Assembly (NCBI GenBank): GCA_024515975.1
Contig: JAMSKV010000007.1
Coordinates: forward strand, 124,001 to 188,000
Direction of reading: 5' to 3'
Source of the DNA: Endosaccharibacter trunci
GTDB lineage: Bacteria > Pseudomonadota > Alphaproteobacteria > Acetobacterales > Acetobacteraceae
DNA length: 64,000 nt
The notes under the pieces were generated by a model. It was not told where the DNA came from, did no database searches, and saw only the letters and a list, made by a program, of their open reading frames with translations. Below, piece by piece: positions 15,892-23,157 of this stretch. Made by a program: the position numbers and the translations under genes. Every line of letters begins with the position of its first letter. Position 1 is the stretch's first letter.

Positions 15892-16965
15892 ATGGACGAC
15901 GTTCGCAACATCGCCCGGCCGCCCCACCGCATCCTGATCGTTTCCGATGCGTGGATGCCGCAGGTGAACGGCGTGGTCCGCACCCTGTCCACCATCGCCG
16001 GAGAACTCCGCGCGATGGGGCATGTCGTCGAGGTGATCGGGCCGGATCGGTTTCGAACGATCCCCTGCCCCACTTATCCCGATATTCGGCTGTCGATCTT
16101 CCCCGGCCGGAGATTGGCGCGCCTGATCGAGGACTTCGCGCCGGACAGGCTGCATATCGCGACCGAAGGCCCGCTCGGCATCGCCGCGCGACGCTGGGCG
16201 ATTCGGCACGGCCACCGCTTCACCACCTCGTTCCACACGCGCTTTCCGGAATATCTCCAGGCGCGCACGAATCTGCCGCTCGGGCCGAGCTACGCCTTCC
16301 TGCGCCGGTTCCACAACGCCTCCTCCGGCACGATGGTCGCCACCGCCAGCCTCGCCGACGAGCTGCGTGGCCGCGGTTTCAGGCATATCGTGTCCTGGTC
16401 GCGCGGCGTGGATCTGTCGCGCTTCTCGCCGGAGCCGCGTCGCGACTGGGCGGCGGAATACGGCATCCCGCGCCCGATCTTCCTGTATGTCGGGCGGATC
16501 GCGGTGGAGAAGAACATTCCCGCCTTTCTGGCGCTCGACCTTCCCGGCTCCAAGGTGGTGGTGGGCGGCGGACCGCTTCTCGGCGAGCTGAAGCAGCGTT
16601 TTCCCGACGTCGTGTTCACCGGGCCGTTCTCGGAGGCGGAGCTGGCTGCCGCCTATGCGGGCGGCGACGTGTTCGTGTTCCCGAGCCGCACCGATACGTT
16701 CGGCCTGGTGCTGCTGGAAGCTCTGGCCTCCGGCGTGCCCGTGGCCGCTTTCGACGTCACCGGACCACGCGATGTTCTGGCCGGAACCGGCGGCGCGGTC
16801 GGCAGCGTGGGCGACGATCTGCGCGCCGCCGCCCTGGCTGCCCTCGGCGCGGATCGTGCCGCCTGCCGCGCGCATGCCGAACGCTTCGGCTGGCCTGCCT
16901 GCGCGCAGACCTTCCTGCGCGCTCTGGTCCCTCTGACCGGCGAGCGTCCGTCCGTCCCGGCCTAG
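15892..16965 (+). CDS. GT4-family glycosyltransferase
   Basis: A 357-residue GT-B retaining glycosyltransferase. The N-terminal Rossmann domain opens with ILIVSDAWMPQVNGVVRTL, a signature of the alpha-mannosyltransferase and sulfoquinovosyl/glycosyl-diacylglycerol synthase branch of GT4. The C-terminal domain has FLYVGRIAVEKN and the E-x7-E nucleotide-sugar motif in FPSRTDTFGLVLLEALASG. No membrane segment is evident. Pairing with the LpxH-like phosphoesterase and the divergent lipid kinase suggests a glycolipid pathway acting on diacylglycerol or a related lipid. Donor and acceptor sugars cannot be read from sequence. Confidence 0.88.
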   Translation: MDDVRNIARPPHRILIVSDAWMPQVNGVVRTLSTIAGELRAMGHVVEVIGPDRFRTIPCPTYPDIRLSIFPGRRLARLIEDFAPDRLHIATEGPLGIAARRWAIRHGHRFTTSFHTRFPEYLQARTNLPLGPSYAFLRRFHNASSGTMVATASLADELRGRGFRHIVSWSRGVDLSRFSPEPRRDWAAEYGIPRPIFLYVGRIAVEKNIPAFLALDLPGSKVVVGGGPLLGELKQRFPDVVFTGPFSEAELAAAYAGGDVFVFPSRTDTFGLVLLEALASGVPVAAFDVTGPRDVLAGTGGAVGSVGDDLRAAALAALGADRAACRAHAERFGWPACAQTFLRALVPLTGERPSVPA

Positions 16966-17168
16966 TCCGGGGCGCGTCGGCCGCCCGGCCGGACTGTCCA
17001 GAACCGGAACACTCGGGCAAAGCCGCGTTCCGACGGCCATTTCCCGCTCCCTTCCACCGGCGTTTTGCGCCGTCGCCGTAATGGCGCGTTGCCGTCGGTA
17101 GCGGTTCGGAGTTAGGTGCGACACGAAAGAATGTCGCGGTGCTCGGGCCGCATCTGGGAGTTGATCGC

Positions 17169-17558
17169 ATGGACCGCCCGACCCGCACCTCGGAATGGAC
17201 CGGACGCTCCGGCATGCAGACCGCCGGCTCCGTTCTGCGCCTCGGCGCGTGGAGCCTGGTGCATGTGGTGTTCTATTTCCTGCAGCAGCTGGCCGAGCTT
17301 CTGGCTCCCCTTCTGCTGGTGATCGGGGTCGGCTGGTGGGCGCTGCCCAAAGTCGTCGGCGCGCTGACCACGCAATCCGCCGACGCCGATTCGCAGACGC
17401 GCGACATCCTGAACACCGTCTCCGGTTCGATTCCGTCCGGCCTGCATTTCGCCGGACACTGGATCACGCCGTCCGGCCTGATCTTCGACGGACTTCTGCT
17501 GATGGCGCTCGCCGCGATCGGCGCCACATTGTCGGCGCTCGCGGCCCGCGGCATGTGA
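17169..17558 (+). CDS. Small membrane protein, unknown function
   Basis: A 129-residue protein with two probable transmembrane stretches (about 27-58, containing VVFYFLQQLAELLAPLLLVIG, and about 105-127 at the C-terminus) joined by a polar region (SADADSQTRDILNTV). The start chosen has GGGAG eight bases upstream. I do not recognise a family. It stands between the glycosyltransferase and the zinc-ribbon gene, with a 203-base spacer upstream in which I see only GC-rich inverted sequences (such as GGCCGCCCGGCC near 16980) and no RNA gene. Confidence 0.65.
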   Translation: MDRPTRTSEWTGRSGMQTAGSVLRLGAWSLVHVVFYFLQQLAELLAPLLLVIGVGWWALPKVVGALTTQSADADSQTRDILNTVSGSIPSGLHFAGHWITPSGLIFDGLLLMALAAIGATLSALAARGM

Positions 17559-17568
17559 GGATCCGGGC

Positions 17569-18030
17569 TCAGTTTGCCGGCGGAACGCCTCCCGGGATCA
17601 GCCGGAACAGCCGGAGCGTTTCAGGCCGGAAATGCTCGATCGCGACGCGGAAATGCCATCCCGCGGCAGCGAGCACGACGAGCAGAACCAGCGTGAGCGC
17701 CCACAGAACGAACCACATCGCGCCGCCGGACCGGCGTTTCGCCGGGCGAACGGGAACGATCGATTCCATCACGCCGGGCGAAGCCAGCATGACGGGCGCG
17801 GGCTCGGCTGCCGGGCTTTCCGCCGCCGCGGTCGGCTCGTGTGGCGGGATACCCTCCTGTTCCACAGGCGCATCGGCCCGCGGTTCCGCCACGGCCGGCG
17901 CCTCCGGCTCGACCGCCTCGTCGGGCGACACCCGCCATTCGGTCTCGCAGCGGGCGCAACGCAGCCGCTTCGGCCGGGCCGGCGGCGGAATCTCGTATGC
18001 CGTCGAACAACTGGGACAGCTCACATGCAT
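17569..18030 (-). CDS. Zinc-ribbon (MJ0042-type) single-pass membrane protein
   Basis: A 153-residue protein. The N-terminus has two CxxC pairs, CPSC near residue 5 and CARC near residue 25, forming the zinc-ribbon finger common in alphaproteobacteria. Then come an acidic Pro/Ala/Glu-rich linker (about 40-90), one transmembrane helix (about 103-124, FVLWALTLVLLVVLAAAGW) and a short C-terminal periplasmic tail. This architecture commonly sits beside ftsE in alphaproteobacteria, as here, where it is divergent from ftsE with 72 bases between starts. Function is not established. Confidence 0.8.
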   Translation of the reverse strand: MHVSCPSCSTAYEIPPPARPKRLRCARCETEWRVSPDEAVEPEAPAVAEPRADAPVEQEGIPPHEPTAAAESPAAEPAPVMLASPGVMESIVPVRPAKRRSGGAMWFVLWALTLVLLVVLAAAGWHFRVAIEHFRPETLRLFRLIPGGVPPAN

Positions 18031-18102
18031 TCGGGGCGACCTTCTGTCGTCGTCCCCACTCTGCCAGCGACTCCTTTACGGATCGCTAACGAGGTCAACG
18101 CC

Positions 18103-18774
18103 TTGATCCGGCTCGACGAGATCGCCCTGCGCTATCCCGGGCGGGACCCGAATCGGGGCGCCGTGCTGCAGCGGATCAGCGCCGACATTCCGTCCGGCGG
18201 TTTCCGCTGGGTGCTGGGCGCGTCCGGCGCCGGAAAGTCGTCCTTGCTGCGCCTGCTGTCCTTGTCGCTGAAACCGACCAGCGGCCAGCTGGAGGTGCTG
18301 GGCGTATCGGTGAACCGTGCGCGCCGCGCGGCCCTGGCCAGGCTGCGCCGCAGGACCGGAACCGTGTTCCAGGACCTCCGGCTGCTGGGCGAACTCTCCG
18401 TGTTCGACAACGTGGCGTTGCGGCTGCGCCTGGATGGGCTGCCCGAGGACCGGATCGAGCTGGAGGTCACGGAGATGCTTCGCTTCGTCGGGCTCGGACG
18501 CAAGCTCGACGTCCGCCCGCATTCCTTGTCAGGCGGCGAGCAACAACGCGTGGCGGTGGCGCGGGCGGTGGTGCACAGGCCGCCTCTGCTTCTGGCAGAC
18601 GAGCCCACCGGGGCTCTGGACGAGAAGCAGGCGATCCGGCTGATCAGCCTGTTCGAGGAGCTCAACCAGATGGGCTCCACCGTCCTGGTCGCCACGCATA
18701 ACGAGGCGCTGGTCCGCCGTTTCGGGCATCCCGCGCTGGTGCTGGAACGGGGCCGTCTGGTGTCGCATGGCTAG
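18103..18774 (+). CDS. ftsE: Cell division ATP-binding protein FtsE
   Basis: FtsE is the ABC-type ATPase that with FtsX couples septal cell-wall hydrolysis to division at the inner membrane. Walker A is GASGAGKSS, the signature is LSGGEQQRVAVARA, Walker B is LLLADEPTGALD and the switch His lies in VATHNEA. The start is assigned to TTG at 18103, because GAGG stands at 18091-18094 and the resulting MIRLDEIAL aligns with the family N-terminus; no ATG or GTG fits. Length is 223 residues, normal. The gene overlaps ftsX by eight bases. Confidence 0.93.
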   Translation: MIRLDEIALRYPGRDPNRGAVLQRISADIPSGGFRWVLGASGAGKSSLLRLLSLSLKPTSGQLEVLGVSVNRARRAALARLRRRTGTVFQDLRLLGELSVFDNVALRLRLDGLPEDRIELEVTEMLRFVGLGRKLDVRPHSLSGGEQQRVAVARAVVHRPPLLLADEPTGALDEKQAIRLISLFEELNQMGSTVLVATHNEALVRRFGHPALVLERGRLVSHG

Positions 18775-19753
18775 GGCGTCGGTCACGCGGCTGACCGGGC
18801 GGCCGCTCCTGTCCCGTCGCCAGGACGGTCTGGCGCTGCGTCGCGCCATGCCGGACCGGCTCCTGCCGGCACTGGTCGCCGCGATGACGTTTCTGGCGGC
18901 GCTGGCGCTGGCCGGCGCAGTCGGCGCATCCTTGCTGGCGCAGCGCTGGAACAACGGCGCGGCCGCGATCATGACGATCCAGGTGCCCGACGCAGACGCT
19001 CCGGCCGCAACCGGAGCCGGCAAGCGCGGCGACGCCGTTCTGGCCGTGCTGTCGCACGATCCCGCTTTCGCCGCCGCGATCCCCGTCGACCGCGCCAGGC
19101 TCGCTGCTCTGCTCGCACCCTGGCTCGGCGGCGCCGGCGGATCGGGGACGGGCGCACCGGCCCTGTCGCTGCCGGGTGTGATCCAGGCCAGGCTCCGGCC
19201 GGGCGTCGATCCACCTGCGGACCTGGCTGCGCGGCTGGAATCGGCGGCGCCGGGAACCTTGGCCGAACGCAATCAGCCCTGGACCGCCCGTCTCGTTGCG
19301 CTCACGCGCAGCCTCCAGGCCTGCGCCGCCCTGGCGCTGCTGGTGGTCACGGGCGTGGCGGTCGCCGTGGTCGCGGCAGCCACGCGGGCCGGCCTGGCGG
19401 CGAGGCGGCATTCCATCGAGATCGTGCACGGCCTGGGCGCGGGCGACGGCTATATCGCCGGCCGGTTCGCGCGCCGCACGACCGTGCTGGCTTTGTCCGG
19501 CGGCATCATCGGCACCATCCTGTCCGTTCCGCTGCTGCTGCTGCTGTGCCGACTGGGGGCGCCGTTCGCGAGCGGCGCGGCGCTGCCGCCGACGCTTCCG
19601 GACGGCGATCTGGCCGCCTATCTCAGCGACGCCCTGGCGCGAGTGCCTTTGCCGCTCTGGATCGCCCTCCCTCTGCTGCCGCCGGTCTCCGCGTCGATCG
19701 GCTGGCTCACGGCCCAGTTCACCGTCCGTGCCTGGCTGCGCCGCTTGCCATGA
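18767..19753 (+). CDS. ftsX: Cell division protein FtsX
   Basis: The permease-like partner of FtsE. The 328-residue protein has one N-terminal membrane helix (about 33-56), a periplasmic domain (about 60-180) and three C-terminal helices (about 187-210, 238-262 and 295-315), the FtsX topology. Similarity is recognised from topology and position rather than sequence motifs, since alphaproteobacterial FtsX diverges strongly. It overlaps ftsE by eight bases and the following ydcF-like gene by four (ATGA). Confidence 0.88.
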   Translation: MARASVTRLTGRPLLSRRQDGLALRRAMPDRLLPALVAAMTFLAALALAGAVGASLLAQRWNNGAAAIMTIQVPDADAPAATGAGKRGDAVLAVLSHDPAFAAAIPVDRARLAALLAPWLGGAGGSGTGAPALSLPGVIQARLRPGVDPPADLAARLESAAPGTLAERNQPWTARLVALTRSLQACAALALLVVTGVAVAVVAAATRAGLAARRHSIEIVHGLGAGDGYIAGRFARRTTVLALSGGIIGTILSVPLLLLLCRLGAPFASGAALPPTLPDGDLAAYLSDALARVPLPLWIALPLLPPVSASIGWLTAQFTVRAWLRRLP

Positions 19754-20355
19754 CCGGGCCAGGACGCACATGGATGCTGCGCGGCCTGGCGGGCTTTGCC
19801 GCCCTGTTCATCCTGGGCTGGCTGGGCGGCTTCGTCTGGTTCGTGGCCGAAGCGATCCGCCCGGCGGGACCGATACCGAAGGCGGACGGCATCGTGGTGC
19901 TGACCGGCGGCGCAGGCCGGATCGGCGCGGCGCTCGACCTGCTCGACGCGGACCGGGCGCAACTGATGCTGATTTCCGGGGTCAGCGAGGGTGTCGATCT
20001 GGCCGATCTGCTGCGCGCCGCGGGACGGACATTCGAACCGGGCTATGCCGATCGCATCGCGCTCGGTCATGCCGCCACCACCACCATCGGCAACGCCCTG
20101 GAGACCGCATCCTGGGCCCGGTCCAACGGGCTGCACTCGCTGATCGTGGTGACGGCCGGCTATCACATGCGCCGGGCTCTGGCCGAAATTGGCACGGCCC
20201 TGCCGGAGGCGACACTGATCCCGGACCCGGTGCAGCCACCGGCGATGATCCGGCCGAGCCTGGGCACGCTGAAATTGCTATCCTCCGAGTACACCAAATG
20301 GCTGCTGGTCGTGTTCGGCCTGACCGGCGCCGCCCATCTCCGAGAGTTCGCCTGA
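19750..20355 (+). CDS. YdcF/ElyC/SanA family (DUF218) membrane protein
   Basis: A 201-residue protein with one N-terminal transmembrane helix (about 12-34) and a DUF218 domain. Family marks are ADGIVVLTGGAGRI near residue 45, the Ser-Gly turn LISGVSEG, and ATTTIGNALETASW followed by VVTAGYHMRRAL. Members such as ElyC and SanA affect envelope integrity and peptidoglycan or lipid-carrier metabolism in enterics. Coupling by ATGA to ftsX and a four-base gap to plsC place it in a division/envelope operon. Its catalytic activity is not known. Confidence 0.85.
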   Translation: MTGPGRTWMLRGLAGFAALFILGWLGGFVWFVAEAIRPAGPIPKADGIVVLTGGAGRIGAALDLLDADRAQLMLISGVSEGVDLADLLRAAGRTFEPGYADRIALGHAATTTIGNALETASWARSNGLHSLIVVTAGYHMRRALAEIGTALPEATLIPDPVQPPAMIRPSLGTLKLLSSEYTKWLLVVFGLTGAAHLREFA

Positions 20356-20359
20356 TCGA

Positions 20360-21103
20360 ATGTCCCTGTTTTCGACCCTGCTGCGCGCGACGGCGTTCAA
20401 CCTGTTCTTCTTCGTCCTGACGGTCGTCATGGGCGTGGCCGCCTTTCCGATCCGCTGGTTCGCGCCCGGCCGGGCGCTCCCCTATGCCAAACTCTGGGCC
20501 GGCACGACGGTGAAAGGCCTGCAACGCATCTGCGGCGTGGAGCTGCGCATCACCGGTCTCGAGCACCTGGCCGGCGATGCCCCGGTTCTGATCGCCTCGC
20601 AGCACCAGTCCGCCTTCGACACGCTGGTCTGGATGAATCTCGTTCCGCGCCCCGCCTATGTGATGAAGAAGGAACTGACCCGGCTGCCCCTGGTCGGGCC
20701 GATGCTTCTGCTGGCCGGGATGATCCCGCTGGAGCGCGAGGGAGGCGCCAAGGCGTTGCGCGATCTGCTGCGCGACACGGCCTCCGCGGTGGCGGATCGG
20801 CGTCAGATCATCATCTTCCCCGAAGGCACGCGCGTGCGCGCCGGAGAGCAGGTGCCGTTGCAGGCCGGGATCGCCGCCCTGGCCAGCCATTCCGGCCTCG
20901 CCGTGCTGCCGGTGGCGACGGATTCCGGGCGGTGCTGGTCGCGCAACGCCTTCATCAAGCGCAAAGGCCCGCTGCATATCGATATCGGCGCACCGATCCC
21001 GGCCGGGCTGAAGCGTGCGGCGCTGCTGGCAGCCATTCGAGAGGGCTGGGATACGCTGGAACAGCAAAGGCTTGGCCGAACCGGCCCACAAGCCTGTGGA
21101 TAA
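20360..21103 (+). CDS. plsC: 1-acyl-sn-glycerol-3-phosphate acyltransferase PlsC
   Basis: PlsC transfers an acyl chain to lysophosphatidic acid, forming phosphatidic acid at the inner membrane. The 247-residue protein has an N-terminal membrane helix (about 12-32), the catalytic HQSAFDT (HX4D) and the acyl-acceptor motif FPEGTRVRAG, plus the intervening hydrophobic block PLVGPMLLLAGMIPLER. Its stop codon overlaps a perfect DnaA box. Fourth gene of the ftsEX operon. As one of the phospholipid genes in the window (with psd and pssA) it may be the housekeeping copy, which cannot be decided here. Confidence 0.92.
   Translation: MSLFSTLLRATAFNLFFFVLTVVMGVAAFPIRWFAPGRALPYAKLWAGTTVKGLQRICGVELRITGLEHLAGDAPVLIASQHQSAFDTLVWMNLVPRPAYVMKKELTRLPLVGPMLLLAGMIPLEREGGAKALRDLLRDTASAVADRRQIIIFPEGTRVRAGEQVPLQAGIAALASHSGLAVLPVATDSGRCWSRNAFIKRKGPLHIDIGAPIPAGLKRAALLAAIREGWDTLEQQRLGRTGPQACG
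21095..21103 (-). promoter_or_regulatory. Perfect DnaA box (TTATCCACA on the minus strand)
   Basis: The plus strand reads TGTGGATAA and overlaps the last codons of plsC. It lies in the loop of the 8-bp inverted repeat GCCCACAA/TTGTGGGC. Exact match to the consensus; function untested. Confidence 0.5.
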
Positions 21104-21421
21104 GTTTGTGGGCGGTGTTCCGGCGCGATCGGGAAGAGGGGGACAGGTTGCACGCACGCCGCTGGGCGCGCGGATGCCACTGAAGCGCTTTCTGTCAACC
21201 CCGTAATATCCGGCAAAATGCCGGTTGGCGAAAAGTCCAGTGCAAATAACGAGACTTCTTTTCCGGGCGTGAGCGCCTTCCCGCCGGCCGGACCGGAACG
21301 TGGGGACAAGGTCGCCGTGACGGTTCAGGGCGGGATCGACCGTGCTTCCTGTGGATAAGATCTGAACTGGAGGCTGCACTACGCTGCGTCAACGACTTCG
21401 CACGCTCGTCGGGAGTGATCT
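21104..21421. other. 318-base intergenic spacer with replication-like signals
   Basis: No gene or tRNA-like fold is seen. Together with the end of plsC, the region contains two perfect DnaA boxes (listed separately). The inverted repeat GCCCACAA (21084-21091) / TTGTGGGC (21106-21113) encloses the first box. A short hairpin, CCGGCA-AAA-TGCCGG, lies at 21210-21224, and a modestly A+T-richer patch lies at about 21190-21265. It may combine a terminator of plsC, a promoter for the next gene and DnaA-binding sites. Confidence 0.5.
21350..21358 (-). promoter_or_regulatory. Second perfect DnaA box, same orientation
   Basis: The plus strand reads TGTGGATAA, 255 bases from the first box and 64 bases before the start of the DUF2125 gene. 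Two exact matches in the same orientation are unlikely by chance in DNA of this GC content. Confidence 0.5.
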
Positions 21422-22480
21422 ATGAAGGAAGGGATGCAACGCCCTCCCCCATCGCCCCGGCCTCGGTTGCGCAGCCTTGTCGCGGTCCTTCTGGTCCTGC
21501 TCAGTGCGGCGGCAGTGGTGGATACGGTGGTTTGGTTCCGGCTCGAACACCTGCTCGACACGCGGCTGAGCCGGTTCACGGCGCAGGCGGAACGGGCGGG
21601 ATGGAGCCTGCGCGCGCATCGGGGCCGTCGCGGCGGCTGGCCGTTCGCGGCCACGCTGCGGATTACCGGGCTGCGTCTCGCGGCCGATCGCGGCGCTCTT
21701 CCTGGACGGCTGGAATGGTCCGGCGACACCGTCATCCTCAGCCTGTCGCCGTTCCGGCCCGGGCTGCTGCATATCGCGCTCCCCGGCATGCAGGACATGC
21801 AGCTTGGCGATCTCTCCTTGCGCGGCTGGGGCTCTGGGCTGGCGCTCGATAGTGACGGCAGCCGCATCCTGCTGACCGCGGACGCGCTGCATCTCGCACG
21901 GGCGGGCGCCGGGCCGGACGACGTGCTGCAGAGCGCCGCGGTCGCCGCCGAACTGCACTGGCGCCCGAACCGGAGCGACGGAACCGATCTGTCCGTCACC
22001 CTGCATCAGGTGGCGATACCGCTCCTGGGTGCCAGCGAGGGACGCGTCGCAGAGCGCGCGCGTCTCGTCGCCCGGCTGGACGCCCCCCTCCGGGACGCTC
22101 TGGACGGCGGCACGGCGTCCAGCTTCGCCGATATGCTGCGACGCTGGGGCGCGGCCGGCGGGGCCATCCGTCTGGACGAGGCCAGCCTCGATTGGGCCGA
22201 TGCGGGACTGTTCCTGCGCGGGCGGCTGGTCCCGGTGCGCGACGGCGCGTTCGACGGCGATCTGACGCTCGATCTGCTGCATCCCGAACAGCCGCTTGCC
22301 GTCCTGCGCCGGGCCGGCGTGATCGGTGCGGGGCAGGAAACGGCGATCCTGGCCGTGACCGGGCTGATCGGCGCCGGCCAGGGCGGCGCGGTGGGCGACC
22401 GCATCAGGCTGCCGCTGACACTTCACGACGATACTTTGCGCCTGGGCGACATCCCTCTGGCAACTCTGCCGCCTTTGTGA
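21422..22480 (+). CDS. DUF2125 domain-containing protein
   Basis: A 352-residue protein with a single N-terminal membrane anchor (about 17-40, LVAVLLVLLSAAAVVDTVVW) followed by a long beta-rich domain. The phrase RAGWSLRAHRGRRGGWPFAATLRI and the later IRLDEASLDWADAGLFLRGRL match the alphaproteobacterial DUF2125 family, which is predicted to be periplasmic. GGGAG stands six bases before the ATG. Function is unknown. Its promoter should lie in the DnaA-box spacer, so DnaA could influence its expression (inference). Confidence 0.8.
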   Translation: MKEGMQRPPPSPRPRLRSLVAVLLVLLSAAAVVDTVVWFRLEHLLDTRLSRFTAQAERAGWSLRAHRGRRGGWPFAATLRITGLRLAADRGALPGRLEWSGDTVILSLSPFRPGLLHIALPGMQDMQLGDLSLRGWGSGLALDSDGSRILLTADALHLARAGAGPDDVLQSAAVAAELHWRPNRSDGTDLSVTLHQVAIPLLGASEGRVAERARLVARLDAPLRDALDGGTASSFADMLRRWGAAGGAIRLDEASLDWADAGLFLRGRLVPVRDGAFDGDLTLDLLHPEQPLAVLRRAGVIGAGQETAILAVTGLIGAGQGGAVGDRIRLPLTLHDDTLRLGDIPLATLPPL

Positions 22481-22513
22481 ACGCTACGGAGCGGCACAGC
22501 TCCGGAGCCGGCG

Positions 22514-22541
22514 TTGACAACGCGTCCTTCTTCTTTATCTG
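22514..22541 (+). promoter_or_regulatory. Candidate sigma-70 promoter for the cytochrome bd operon
   Basis: A perfect TTGACA at 22514-22519 is followed after 16 bases by TATCTG at 22536-22541. It lies immediately upstream of the 18-bp palindrome and 31 bases before the regulator start. Confidence 0.55.
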
Positions 22542-22544
22542 AAT

Positions 22545-22562
22545 TTTCAGGAATTCCTGAAA
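22545..22562. promoter_or_regulatory. Perfect 18-bp palindrome, candidate operator of the GbsR/MarR-type regulator
   Basis: TTTCAGGAA / TTCCTGAAA is an uninterrupted perfect palindrome at 22545-22562. It begins four bases below the -10 box, so a bound protein would cover the transcription start. Symmetric sites of about this length are typical for dimeric winged-helix MarR/GbsR regulators; the first gene downstream encodes one, implying autoregulation together with cioAB. Confidence 0.6.
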
Positions 22563-22572
22563 GACCAGAACG

Positions 22573-23157
22573 GTGAACCTCCCGCCCCTCATCCAGGATT
22601 TCGTGCTCCATTTCGGCGAGATGGGTGGCCGCTGGGGCGTGAACCGGACGGTCGGACAGATCTACGCACTTCTGTTTCTCTCGGACCGGCCGCTCAACGC
22701 GGACGAGATCAGCGACAGCCTGGGCTTGTCACGCTCGAACGTCAGCATGGGACTGAAGGAGCTGGAGGGCTGGCGCCTGATCCGCAAACGCCACCTTCCC
22801 GGCGATCGCCGCGATTATATCGAGGCGCCGGACGACATCTGGCAGATCGTCCGCACCCTGGCCGAAGAGCGACGCAAGCGCGAGGTCGATCCGACCCTGT
22901 CGCTTCTGCGCGACATCCTCATGGAAACGCCGGCCACCACCGAAGAGCGCCACGCGCAGAACAAGATGCGCGAGATGCACGACCTGATCGAGCTGATGAC
23001 CGGATGGGCCGACGACGTGCAGAAGCTCGACAATGTTTCCCTCGCACGGCTGCTGGCGCTCGGTGCCGGCGTGTCCCGAGTCCTCGACCTCCGCAACAAA
23101 GTCACCGTGTTCCGGCGCAACCGGACGTCCTCGAACCGTGAAGGGATTGCCTCATGA
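22573..23157 (+). CDS. GbsR/MarR-type winged-helix transcriptional regulator
   Basis: A 194-residue regulator starting with GTG. Residues 1-85 contain the GbsR-like MGGRWGVNRTVGQIYALLFL, then the winged helix LNADEISDSLGLSRSNVSMGLKEL with the wing RKRHLPGDRRDYIE. The C-terminal half is helical with charged residues, fitting a dimerisation or effector region. GbsR-type regulators often sense quaternary amines or redox-linked cues, but the ligand here is unknown. The stop overlaps the start of cioA (ATGA), so regulator and oxidase are one transcription unit. Confidence 0.88.
   Translation: MNLPPLIQDFVLHFGEMGGRWGVNRTVGQIYALLFLSDRPLNADEISDSLGLSRSNVSMGLKELEGWRLIRKRHLPGDRRDYIEAPDDIWQIVRTLAEERRKREVDPTLSLLRDILMETPATTEERHAQNKMREMHDLIELMTGWADDVQKLDNVSLARLLALGAGVSRVLDLRNKVTVFRRNRTSSNREGIAS

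Noticed and set aside
16966-17168. tRNA or small RNA in the spacer before the small membrane protein
   Set aside because: GC-rich inverted segments are present but no cloverleaf, T-loop or terminator with a T-run is seen.
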